From Desulfobulbaceae bacterium (GTDB taxonomy: Bacteria > Desulfobacterota > Desulfobulbia > Desulfobulbales > Desulfobulbaceae), in contig JALVAI010000342.1 of the NCBI GenBank assembly GCA_027011235.1, positions 1-6,986 of the forward strand: DNA of 6,986 nt, written 5' to 3'. Below, in pieces: positions 1 through 5,972 of this stretch; the first letter of the stretch is position 1; each line of letters opens with the position of its first letter. Below the pieces are notes generated by a model, which worked only from the letters and a program-made list of their open reading frames with translations, made no database searches and was not told the DNA's origin. The translations under genes and the position numbers were made by a program.

Positions 1-165
1 GATATAGCCCGAGGCTATGCACGGGAATTTTCCCTTGCCGGAACCTACATCCTGCAGACGGAAGGCCCGTCTCCCGTCCATCCGCAAGCCAACCATAAAC
101 TGGAAATCATCCCCCTGTCTTCAGGTGAACCCCCGTACAGCGCAACAGGTAAGGAGAAAAAATGA
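1..165 (+). CDS. C-terminal fragment of an unidentified protein (5' end outside window)
   Basis: Frame 1 is open from the left edge and ends at TGA 163-165, giving the last 54 residues of a protein. The TGA overlaps the pgm ATG as ATGA, so the two genes are probably translationally coupled. The fragment begins DIARGYAREF, contains GTYILQTEG, then a run resembling HPQANHKLEIIPL, and ends in a hydrophilic, lysine-rich tail (ATGKEKK). The LEIIPL segment faintly recalls the conserved G-x-LEIVPL stretch of DUF4198 (NikM-like periplasmic) proteins. That is a memory-based resemblance over very few residues, and in that family the segment lies mid-domain rather than near the end. I therefore do not name a function. 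The open frame, the coupling to pgm and the non-random composition support a real gene. Confidence 0.6.
   Translation, partial: DIARGYAREFSLAGTYILQTEGPSPVHPQANHKLEIIPLSSGEPPYSATGKEKK
151..156 (+). promoter_or_regulatory. Ribosome binding site of pgm
   Basis: AAGGAG lies five bases before ATG 162 and inside the last codons of the upstream reading frame. It fixes the pgm start and makes translation coupled to the preceding gene likely. Confidence 0.8.
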
Positions 166-1796
166 GTATCCATCCCCTGGCAGGAAAACTGCCGCCCACG
201 TCCATGCTGATCAATGTGCCCAAGCTTGTTTCCGCATACTATACCCTGGTTCCGGACATGGAAAAGGAAACAGAGCGTGTCTCTTTTGGCACCTCCGGCC
301 ACCGGGGCGGATCGCTGAGGCGCAGTTTCAATGAACCGCATATTCTGGCCATTACCCAGGCCGTCTGCGACTACCGCGGCCAGGCCGCAATATCAGGGCC
401 GCTGTTCATGGGCATAGACACCCATGCCCTGTCCTGGCCGGCCCGGCTGACGGCCCTGCAGGTACTGGCCGCAAACGGCGTAACGGTCCGAATTGCTGAA
501 AATTTCGGTTATACGCCGACCCCGGTCATCTCCCATGCCATTCTCACCCATAACCGGCAACCGGGACCACGGTGTGACGGCATTGTTATCACGCCTTCCC
601 ATAATCCACCCGATGACGGGGGATTCAAATATAATCCACCCGAGGGAGGGCCGGCTGACACAGAAGTAACCGGCTGGATCCAGGACCGGGCCAATGCTAT
701 CCTCGAAGACGGTCTGGGCCAGGTCAACAGAATCCCGCTGCAGGACGCCCTTAACAACAGGCATGTCGAATACTATGACTTTATCAGCCCCTATGTCGAT
801 GATCTTGAAAGTGTTATCGATATGGCGGCCATCAGAGAGGCTGGTATTCATATCGGCGCCGATGCCATGGGCGGCTCCGGCCTGGCCTATTACCCGGTCA
901 TTGCCGAAAAATACGGCCTCAACATGGAGATCTTCCACGGCAGCCTTGACTCGACCTTTTCCTTTATGCACTGCGACAAGGACGGCAAAATCCGCATGGA
1001 CTGCTCCTCGCCCTATGCCATGGCAGGGCTGGTGAAACATAAGAAAAATTTTGATATCGCCTTTGGCAATGACACCGATTTTGACCGGCACGGGATCGTC
1101 ACCCCTGGTATGGGCTTAATGAATCCCAACCATTACTTAAGTGTTGCCATCAACTATCTTGCGAACAACCGGCCGCAATGGAGCAAAGAGGCGGGCATCG
1201 GCAAGACCCTGGTCAGCAGCTCCATTATTGACCGGGTGGCGGCGGATCTCGGCAGAAAGGTGATCGAGGTGCCGGTAGGGTTCAAATGGTTTGTCGATGG
1301 ACTGCTTGACGGCTCCATTTTCTTTGGCGGCGAGGAAAGCGCGGGCGCAAGTTTTCTTCGCAAGGACGGCACGGTCTGGAGTACGGACAAGGACGGCATT
1401 ATCATGAACCTGCTTGCCGCTGAAATCACGGCCACAACCGGCCACGATCCGGGCATGCACTATAAAGAACTCACCGACCGGTTTGGAGAACCGATCTACG
1501 CGCGCATGGAAGCGCCGGCAACACCTACCCAGAAACGGGTTCTGAAAAACCTCTCCCCGGAGGATATACAGGCCAAAACCCTTGCCGGAGAACCGATAAA
1601 AGCGATCCTCACCCGCGCCCCGGGCAACAACGCGCCCATCGGCGGTCTGAAAGTGGTTGCCGAAAACGGCTGGTTTGCCCTGCGTCCTTCGGGCACCGAA
1701 GATATTTACAAAATCTATGCTGAAAGCTTCATTGACCAGGCGCACCTGCAGCGTATCCAGCAGGAGGCCCAGACCATCGCCGACCGGTTGTTATGA
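162..1796 (+). CDS. pgm: Phosphoglucomutase, alpha-D-glucose phosphate-specific
   Basis: Cytosolic enzyme interconverting glucose 1-phosphate and glucose 6-phosphate through a phosphoserine intermediate. It links glycolysis to glycogen and nucleotide-sugar synthesis. The 544-aa product matches the usual length of the E. coli-type Pgm (about 546 aa) and has the four-domain alpha-D-phosphohexomutase layout. Visible landmarks are TSGHRG at 44-49, the catalytic loop TPSHNPP with Ser146, the metal-binding loop NDTDFDR with Asp304, Asp306 and Asp308, the sugar-recognition loop GGEESAG at 389-395, and the C-terminal phosphate-binding loop RPSGTE at 508-513. All key residues are present, so it should be active. 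The ATG is preceded by AAGGAG (151-156) at 5-nt spacing and overlaps the upstream stop. It ends in tandem stops TGA TAA. No strong terminator follows. The specific Pgm subfamily is assigned from length and the DTDFDR form of the metal loop. Confidence 0.97.
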   Translation: MSIHPLAGKLPPTSMLINVPKLVSAYYTLVPDMEKETERVSFGTSGHRGGSLRRSFNEPHILAITQAVCDYRGQAAISGPLFMGIDTHALSWPARLTALQVLAANGVTVRIAENFGYTPTPVISHAILTHNRQPGPRCDGIVITPSHNPPDDGGFKYNPPEGGPADTEVTGWIQDRANAILEDGLGQVNRIPLQDALNNRHVEYYDFISPYVDDLESVIDMAAIREAGIHIGADAMGGSGLAYYPVIAEKYGLNMEIFHGSLDSTFSFMHCDKDGKIRMDCSSPYAMAGLVKHKKNFDIAFGNDTDFDRHGIVTPGMGLMNPNHYLSVAINYLANNRPQWSKEAGIGKTLVSSSIIDRVAADLGRKVIEVPVGFKWFVDGLLDGSIFFGGEESAGASFLRKDGTVWSTDKDGIIMNLLAAEITATTGHDPGMHYKELTDRFGEPIYARMEAPATPTQKRVLKNLSPEDIQAKTLAGEPIKAILTRAPGNNAPIGGLKVVAENGWFALRPSGTEDIYKIYAESFIDQAHLQRIQQEAQTIADRLL

Positions 1797-1838
1797 TAAA
1801 TAGGTAACCGTTTTTCACCAAGGGCTATACATTGCTAA

Positions 1839-1855
1839 TGCGGGCTTTGCCCACA
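1839..1855 (+). other. Small hairpin downstream of pgm
   Basis: GGGC (1842-1845) TTT GCCC (1849-1852) forms a short stem. It extends to TG/CA at 1839-1840 and 1854-1855 across one mismatch. It lies 45 bp after the pgm stop, but no T-run follows, so it does not look like a classical intrinsic terminator. It could stabilise the mRNA 3' end or be part of the adjacent repeat cluster. Confidence 0.3.
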
Positions 1856-1863
1856 ACCCAAGT

Positions 1864-1886
1864 CTGTAGGGGCGGCTTCAGCCGCC
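1864..1886 (+). repeat. REP-like hairpin repeat, copy 1
   Basis: A 23-nt unit starting CTGTAGGGG and containing a perfect 6-bp stem, GGCGGC (1871-1876), with loop TTCA and GCCGCC (1881-1886). A related copy lies in inverted orientation at 1925-1947, with the same CTGTAG head and a GCC end. From memory, units of the form TGTAGGGGCG(hairpin)CGCC are dispersed, extragenic palindrome-like repeats in many bacterial genomes. The stem could also slow exonucleases at the pgm mRNA end. The family assignment is inference. Confidence 0.55.
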
Positions 1887-1924
1887 TTGGGGAAACCATG
1901 CCAGATAAAATAACGCTTTCCTCC

Positions 1925-1947
1925 GGCAAATAAATTCGCCTCTACAG
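1925..1947 (-). repeat. REP-like hairpin repeat, copy 2 (inverted)
   Basis: Read on the minus strand this unit starts CTGTAGAGGCGAA and ends TTTGCC, 23 nt, the same length and ends as copy 1. Its own stem is GGCGAAT/ATTTGCC with one G-U pair on the minus strand. The stem bases differ from copy 1 (GAAT arm instead of GGC arm) while the hairpin is kept, as expected for a repeat family conserved for structure. The two copies face each other across 38 bp, like a compound REP/BIME unit. Confidence 0.5.
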
Positions 1948-1948
1948 A

Positions 1949-1973
1949 ACGTGCAACACGTTATATTGCACGT
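1949..1973. repeat. Perfect 8-bp inverted repeat (ACGTGCAA / TTGCACGT)
   Basis: ACGTGCAA (1949-1956) and TTGCACGT (1966-1973) are exact reverse complements separated by 9 bp (CACGTTATA). The structure abuts REP-like copy 2. It could be a regulator operator (arm centres 17 bp apart) or a weak hairpin. No T-tract follows, so a terminator role is unlikely. No known binding motif was recognised. Confidence 0.45.
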
Positions 1974-2065
1974 GCAAGATAATTGGATAACATGCTGTTA
2001 ACTATGAAATTTTCTTGTTTTTTATGACAGGAATTCAGGAGTAAGGCACTAACAAACTCAGGCCT

Positions 2066-2173
2066 GTAAGCGTTTACCAGTGCCCCATATTTGTTCAAGC
2101 AGGCCGACAAGTCTATAGCTCGCTATGTGAGGAGGTCTGATCGATCGAAAATGGGGTGCTGGTGAACGTTTAC
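2066..2173. repeat. 108-bp imperfect palindrome with GTAA...TTAC ends (MITE-like or structured RNA)
   Basis: The terminal 23 bases at 2066-2088 (GTAAGCGTTTACC...CCCCAT) pair with 2151-2173 (ATGGGG...GAACGTTTAC) with 19 Watson-Crick pairs and 4 G-T pairs. Pairing continues less perfectly for about 17 more positions towards a central ATAGC-TC-GCTAT hairpin (2115-2126). Ends beginning GTAA are, from memory, typical of IS66-family terminal repeats, so this may be a small non-autonomous derivative. There is no 8-bp target duplication: the flanks TCAGGCCT and AAAAATAC differ. There is no room for a gene inside. Alternatives are a structured RNA in the apbE-nqr leader, or paired regulator sites, since each end contains a near-palindromic GTNANCGTTTAC. 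Confidence 0.55.
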
Positions 2174-2188
2174 AAAAATACTTGTTGA

Positions 2189-2208
2189 ATACTACCCAAA
2201 TGTAGTAT
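2189..2208. promoter_or_regulatory. 7-bp inverted repeat, possible operator near the apbE-nqr promoter
   Basis: ATACTAC (2189-2195) and GTAGTAT (2202-2208) are exact reverse complements around CCAAAT. The site lies in an AT-rich stretch 158 bp before apbE, beside a weak TTGTTG (2182-2187) that could be a -35. No convincing -10 is present at standard spacing. An operator is plausible but not established. Confidence 0.3.
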
Positions 2209-2365
2209 GGATAGCATCGTTTGCCCTTGCTCCCCAGCGGTCCTGAATCCGGCTGTACCTCTGTTTCACCTTCTGGTTGTTGCCCTGATACCCGTCGGCA
2301 GGTTCGCGCATACCGTGGAGGCAGCGGGCCCCTGACAATTTCAATCTCACATTCAAAGGCCATTT
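2209..2365. other. Unidentified leader segment before apbE
   Basis: About 155 bp, clearly GC-richer than the sequence just upstream, with no gene I can support. A plus-strand frame is open through it but has no start and would enter apbE out of frame. A minus-strand frame is open but lacks any family resemblance I can name. It may be the 5' leader of the apbE-nqr transcript or the remnant of an inserted element. An in-frame TGA at 2333-2335 limits how far upstream apbE could begin. Confidence 0.35.
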
Positions 2366-3379
2366 ATGAAGACAGGCACAAAACACAACCTGCGTATTGA
2401 TCGGCGCAAATTTCTGCAGATCGTCGCCGTTGCCGGGGCCGCCGGAGCCGGATGGACCCTTGGCCGGAGCCAAAAGAGAACCTCCTGCAAGGTCGTGCAG
2501 AAAAGTGAGCCCATGATGGGCACCATCCTCAACCTGACCCTGTACGGTCCGGACAGGAGCGCCCTGGAAACAGCGCTCCAGGCAACAGTTGACCGGATGC
2601 ATGGACTGGAAAACACACTGAGCAGACATAATCCTGCCAGTGAGCTGGCCCGGCTCAACCGGACCGGGACCCTGACCGATCCGGATCAGGACCTGATCAC
2701 TGTGCTGGAGCTGGCCCGGTTTGTCCATGACAAGACCGGAGGCGCCTTTGACGTTACCGTTCTTCCCCTGGTCAAGCTGCAGCAGAAGGGAAAGGTTCCC
2801 GAACAGACAGAAATACAAAAGGCCCTTGCCTTAACCGGATTTCACCATCTGTCCATTGATGCAAACAAAATCACCCTGGCCCGGCCGGGTATGGGCATCA
2901 CCCTGGACGGTATCGGCAAGGGATATATCGTTGACCAGGGCGTGGAGACGCTCAGGCAGCACGGGTTTGGCAGCGCCTATGTCGAGGCCGGCGGCGACCT
3001 GATGGTCACCGGCAGAAAACCGGGCGACCGACCCTGGCGGATCGGTATTCGCAACCCGCGCCCCTCCGCTTCAGGAGAACTGGTGGTACTCAAGACCAGC
3101 AATCATGCGGTTGCCACCTCCGGTGATTACATGCAGGCCTATGATGCCGATTTTTCGCGCCATCATATCGTCAATCCCAAAACAGGCTACTCACCGCCGG
3201 AACTGGCAAGCGCCACCATCACCGCCCCCACGGTTGCCCTGGCCGACGGCCTGGCCACCGCCGCCATGGTCATGGGCCATAAACAGGCCATTGCCATGTT
3301 GCGCGACATGCCCAACTGCGAAGGGTATTTCATTGACAAAGGTCTCAATCATTACCAGAGCGAGGGCTTTTCAGGCTGA
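2366..3379 (+). CDS. apbE: FAD:protein FMN transferase (ApbE), Tat-exported
   Basis: Mg2+-dependent enzyme that splits FAD and transfers FMN to a threonine of target proteins. The likely targets here are NqrB and NqrC, encoded just downstream. The product is 337 aa. An N-terminal twin-arginine signal is visible: DRRKFLQ with Arg13-Arg14, then a hydrophobic stretch IVAVAGAAGAGW to about residue 30. No lipobox is seen, so it acts outside the cytoplasm, soluble or signal-anchored. ApbE landmarks are MMGTILNLTLY near 50-60, LDGIGKGYIVD at 180-190, EAGGD at 207-211, ATSGDY at 250-255, HIVNPKTG at 267-274, and ADGLATA with Asp294 and Thr298 at the spacing of the Mg2+ ligands. The start is the first ATG after an in-frame TGA (2333-2335). 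Its Shine-Dalgarno is weak (AAAGG, 2355-2359). The stop is one base before nqrA, so this gene leads the operon. Confidence 0.95.
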   Translation: MKTGTKHNLRIDRRKFLQIVAVAGAAGAGWTLGRSQKRTSCKVVQKSEPMMGTILNLTLYGPDRSALETALQATVDRMHGLENTLSRHNPASELARLNRTGTLTDPDQDLITVLELARFVHDKTGGAFDVTVLPLVKLQQKGKVPEQTEIQKALALTGFHHLSIDANKITLARPGMGITLDGIGKGYIVDQGVETLRQHGFGSAYVEAGGDLMVTGRKPGDRPWRIGIRNPRPSASGELVVLKTSNHAVATSGDYMQAYDADFSRHHIVNPKTGYSPPELASATITAPTVALADGLATAAMVMGHKQAIAMLRDMPNCEGYFIDKGLNHYQSEGFSG

Positions 3380-3380
3380 C

Positions 3381-4727
3381 ATGAATGTATTTCATCTAAA
3401 AAGAGGGCTGGACCTGCCCCTTGCCGGTGCTCCCAGGCAGGAGATCAGTCCGGGAAACCCGGTAAAAACCGTGGCCCTGCTCGGCGATGATTTTGTCGAC
3501 CTGCGGCCCAGGTTTTCCGTTGCCGAAGGCGACCATGTGGCGCTGGGCCAATGTTTGTTTATTGACAAAAAAAATCCCGGCGTCCGCTTCACCTCGCCAG
3601 CGGCCGGAGAGGTGATCAAAATCCAGCGTGGTCCCAAACGCAGATTCGAGGCCATTATCATCCGGATTGACGGTGATGAGGAACGGCTCTTTCCTATTCC
3701 CGCGGATTTTGGTCCAGAGGGATTAAACGGCGAGGACATCCGGGAGAGCATGATCAAGTCCGGCCTCTGGACGGCGCTGCGCACCCGCCCATATGACAAG
3801 ATCCCGGCTGTTGATTCCCGGCCCAACTCCCTGTTCATCAATGCCATGGACACCCGGCCCCTGGCCGCGGACCCGGTCGTGATTATCAATGAACACCGGG
3901 AAGATTTTGTCCTGGGACTGCAAATGCTCCAGCGGCTGGCGCCGACCACCTATCTCTGCACCAACGGCAGCCCGGAGATTCCAGGCCGGGACATCGGCGG
4001 CATTATCAACGCTGAGTTCCACGGCCCGCATCCAGCCGGCCTGCCCTCGACCCATATCCATTTTCTTGACCCGGTCTGCCAGAAAAAAACCGTCTGGTCC
4101 ATCGGCTATCCAGATGTGATCGCAGTGGGCCATCTTTTTCGCACCGGCCGGCTGATGACTGAGCGGATTATCTCTCTGGCAGGTCCGGCAATGGAAAATC
4201 CGCGCCTGATCAGGACCAGGGCCGGAGCAAACCTGCAGGAGCTCTGCCCGCGGGAAGCACAAAACAACGACATCCGCCTGCTTTCCGGCTCGGTGCTCAA
4301 CGGCCGCCAGTTCAGCAAGGCCCACAGCTTTCTCGGCAAATATCATCACCAGGTCTGCGCCCTGCATGAGGGTGACGGCCGGGGATTATTCAGCTGGCTC
4401 ATGCCTGGCCGGGACAGGTATTCCACCAAGAGGCTTTTTTTCTCCGCCTTTATGAAGAAAAAATCCTTTGCCATGACCACGGCTGCCTGGGGCGGACGGC
4501 GGGTGATATTTCCGCTTGGTGTCTATGAAGAGGTCATGCCGCTCGACCTGGTGATCACCTCGCTTCTGAAAAGCCTGGCCACCGATGATCTGGAAAAGGC
4601 GGCTGCCTTGGGTGTCCTGGAGCTGGTCGAAGAGGACCTGGCCCTCTGTTCCTTTGTCTGCCCGGGAAAGAATGACTTTGGCCCCATGCTGCGGGCCATG
4701 CTGACAAGAATCGACAGAGAATGCTGA
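3381..4727 (+). CDS. nqrA: Na+-translocating NADH:quinone reductase subunit A
   Basis: Peripheral, cytoplasmic-side subunit of Na+-NQR, implicated in quinone binding or assembly, without a cofactor of its own. The 448-aa product is the normal family length (about 446 aa). Recognisable stretches are KRGLDLPLAGAP at 7-18, VALLGDDFVDLRP at 31-43, DKKNPGVRFTSPAAGEV at 62-78 (a biotinyl-lipoyl-like barrel region shared with RnfC), SGSVLNGR at 302-309, FLGKYHHQV at 317-325, and the C-terminal EEDLALCSFVCPGKNDFGP at 417-435. The frame is open far upstream inside apbE. ATG 3381 is chosen because it gives the conserved N-terminus and lies one base after the apbE stop, which favours reinitiation; no good Shine-Dalgarno is seen. 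It ends in tandem TGA TAA. Confidence 0.96.
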   Translation: MNVFHLKRGLDLPLAGAPRQEISPGNPVKTVALLGDDFVDLRPRFSVAEGDHVALGQCLFIDKKNPGVRFTSPAAGEVIKIQRGPKRRFEAIIIRIDGDEERLFPIPADFGPEGLNGEDIRESMIKSGLWTALRTRPYDKIPAVDSRPNSLFINAMDTRPLAADPVVIINEHREDFVLGLQMLQRLAPTTYLCTNGSPEIPGRDIGGIINAEFHGPHPAGLPSTHIHFLDPVCQKKTVWSIGYPDVIAVGHLFRTGRLMTERIISLAGPAMENPRLIRTRAGANLQELCPREAQNNDIRLLSGSVLNGRQFSKAHSFLGKYHHQVCALHEGDGRGLFSWLMPGRDRYSTKRLFFSAFMKKKSFAMTTAAWGGRRVIFPLGVYEEVMPLDLVITSLLKSLATDDLEKAAALGVLELVEEDLALCSFVCPGKNDFGPMLRAMLTRIDREC

Positions 4728-4763
4728 TAATATTTTGTAATAGAGCGTAGTTAGAGAAACTTC

Positions 4764-5972
4764 ATGAAACTGCTTGAAAAACTCTTTGACCGGGTCGCGC
4801 CCCATTTTCGGCCCGGCGGCCGTCTCCACCGCTGGTTTCCCCTGTTCGAGGCCACCGACTCCTTTCTGCTCGGCAGCGGCGAACGGGCGGCCACGGCGCC
4901 GCATGTCCGCGATGCCATGGACTTGAAACGCATCATGATCTCGGTCATTGTGGCGCTCCTGCCCTGCGTCATCATGGCGATCTGGAATACCGGCTACCAG
5001 GCCAACACCGCCCTTGCCGCCCTGGGCCTCCCCTGTCCCGGCGGCTGGCGCGGACACCTGCTGGCAGCCGTGGGATGCGATCCCGACAGTCTTGTCTCCA
5101 ACCTCTACCACGGCGCCCTCTACTTTGTGCCGATCTACCTGACCAGTGTCCTGGTCGGCGGCCTGTGGGAGTGTATCTTCAACCTGGTGCGCGGCCATGA
5201 GATGTCCGAGGCCTTTCTGGTCACCAGCCTGCTGTTCGCCCTGATCCTGCCGCCCACCATTCCCCTGTGGCAGGTGGCAATCGGCATCAGCTTTGGCGTT
5301 ATCTTTGCCAAGGAGGTGTTTGGCGGTGTGGGCATGAACTTTATGAACCCGGCCCTGGCCGCCCGCGCCTTTATCTTTTTTGCCTATCCAGGCCAGATGA
5401 GTGGCGATCAGGTCTGGACGGCCGTGGACGGAGTTTCCAGCGCCACCGCCCTGTCTACCCTGGCCACCGGCGCCCCCGGTCATGCCCTCTCCTCCCTGAA
5501 CATCTCCTGGTGGCAGGCATTTATCGGCACCATCCCCGGATCCATGGGAGAGACATCCACCCTTGCCTGCCTGATAGGCGCCGCCGCCCTGCTGGTGGTG
5601 GGGATAGCATCCTGGCGGGTGATGCTGGGCATGCTGCTGGGCGGTATCGGCTGTTCACTCCTCTTCTATATGATCGGCAGCGATGTCAATCCCATGTTTT
5701 CGGTCCCGCCCCACTGGCACCTGGTCCTGGGCGGCTTTGCCTTTGGCCTGGTCTTCATGGCCACCGATCCGGTGACTGCCCCCCATACCTTTACCGGCAG
5801 ATGGATTTACGGGATCCTGATCGGGGCGCTGGCGATTCTCATTCGGGTTGCCAATCCCGGTTTTCCCGAAGGCGTCATGCTGGCGATTCTGCTTGGCAAT
5901 GTCTTTGCCCCCCTGCTCGACTATTTTGTCGAGCAGGCCAACATCAAACGAAGGATGCTCCGTCATGGCTAA
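4764..5972 (+). CDS. nqrB: Na+-translocating NADH:quinone reductase subunit B (covalent FMN)
   Basis: Integral membrane core subunit of Na+-NQR. It holds a covalent FMN and riboflavin, forms part of the Na+ path and quinone site, and is related to RnfD. It is 402 aa (V. cholerae about 415), with many hydrophobic segments, for example about 57-74, 116-136, 150-182, 265-303 and 320-387. The flavinylation motif is DGVSSAT at 222-228, with acceptor Thr228. VGGLWE gives Gly132, Gly133 and Glu136, matching V. cholerae Gly140, Gly141 and Glu144 as I recall them; Thr228 corresponds to Thr236 with the same offset of 8. FGGVGMNFMNPALAARAF at 186-203 is strongly typical. ATG 4764 is fixed by an in-frame TAG (4752-4754). 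The Shine-Dalgarno is poor. It is separated from nqrA by 36 AT-rich bases and overlaps nqrC by 8. Confidence 0.97.
   Translation: MKLLEKLFDRVAPHFRPGGRLHRWFPLFEATDSFLLGSGERAATAPHVRDAMDLKRIMISVIVALLPCVIMAIWNTGYQANTALAALGLPCPGGWRGHLLAAVGCDPDSLVSNLYHGALYFVPIYLTSVLVGGLWECIFNLVRGHEMSEAFLVTSLLFALILPPTIPLWQVAIGISFGVIFAKEVFGGVGMNFMNPALAARAFIFFAYPGQMSGDQVWTAVDGVSSATALSTLATGAPGHALSSLNISWWQAFIGTIPGSMGETSTLACLIGAAALLVVGIASWRVMLGMLLGGIGCSLLFYMIGSDVNPMFSVPPHWHLVLGGFAFGLVFMATDPVTAPHTFTGRWIYGILIGALAILIRVANPGFPEGVMLAILLGNVFAPLLDYFVEQANIKRRMLRHG
5951..5955 (+). promoter_or_regulatory. Ribosome binding site of nqrC inside nqrB
   Basis: AAGGA lies nine bases before ATG 5965, within the nqrB codons for its basic C-terminus. 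It supports the MAKESFF start for nqrC over ATGs further upstream in the same frame. Confidence 0.7.

Noticed and set aside
1864..1886. Intrinsic terminator of pgm
   Set aside because: The hairpin is strong but is followed by TTGGGG, not a T-run, and an inverted sister copy lies nearby. A repeat unit explains it better.
2058..2363. Minus-strand 101-codon frame in the gap before apbE
   Set aside because: It runs through the 108-bp palindrome and the leader segment, with no recognisable domain and no good ribosome binding site. Kept only as part of the unassigned segment.
1797..2365. CRISPR array, tRNA or other standard RNA gene in the gap
   Set aside because: There are no regularly spaced direct repeats, and no cloverleaf or other recognised RNA family fold was found by eye.
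3105..3380. Upstream in-frame extension of nqrA inside apbE
   Set aside because: The 92 extra residues are Pro/Arg-rich, do not fit NqrA, and come from the apbE coding sequence read in another frame. The conserved NqrA N-terminus begins at 3381.
4386..5483. Long minus-strand open frame (365 codons) opposite nqrA and nqrB
   Set aside because: It lies antisense to two clearly recognised genes, is low-complexity (Gly/Gln/His-rich) and has no family resemblance. It is a by-product of GC-rich codon use on the coding strand.
5848..5964. Upstream start for nqrC within nqrB
   Set aside because: The 39 extra residues are non-homologous, and the Shine-Dalgarno and family N-terminus both point to ATG 5965.
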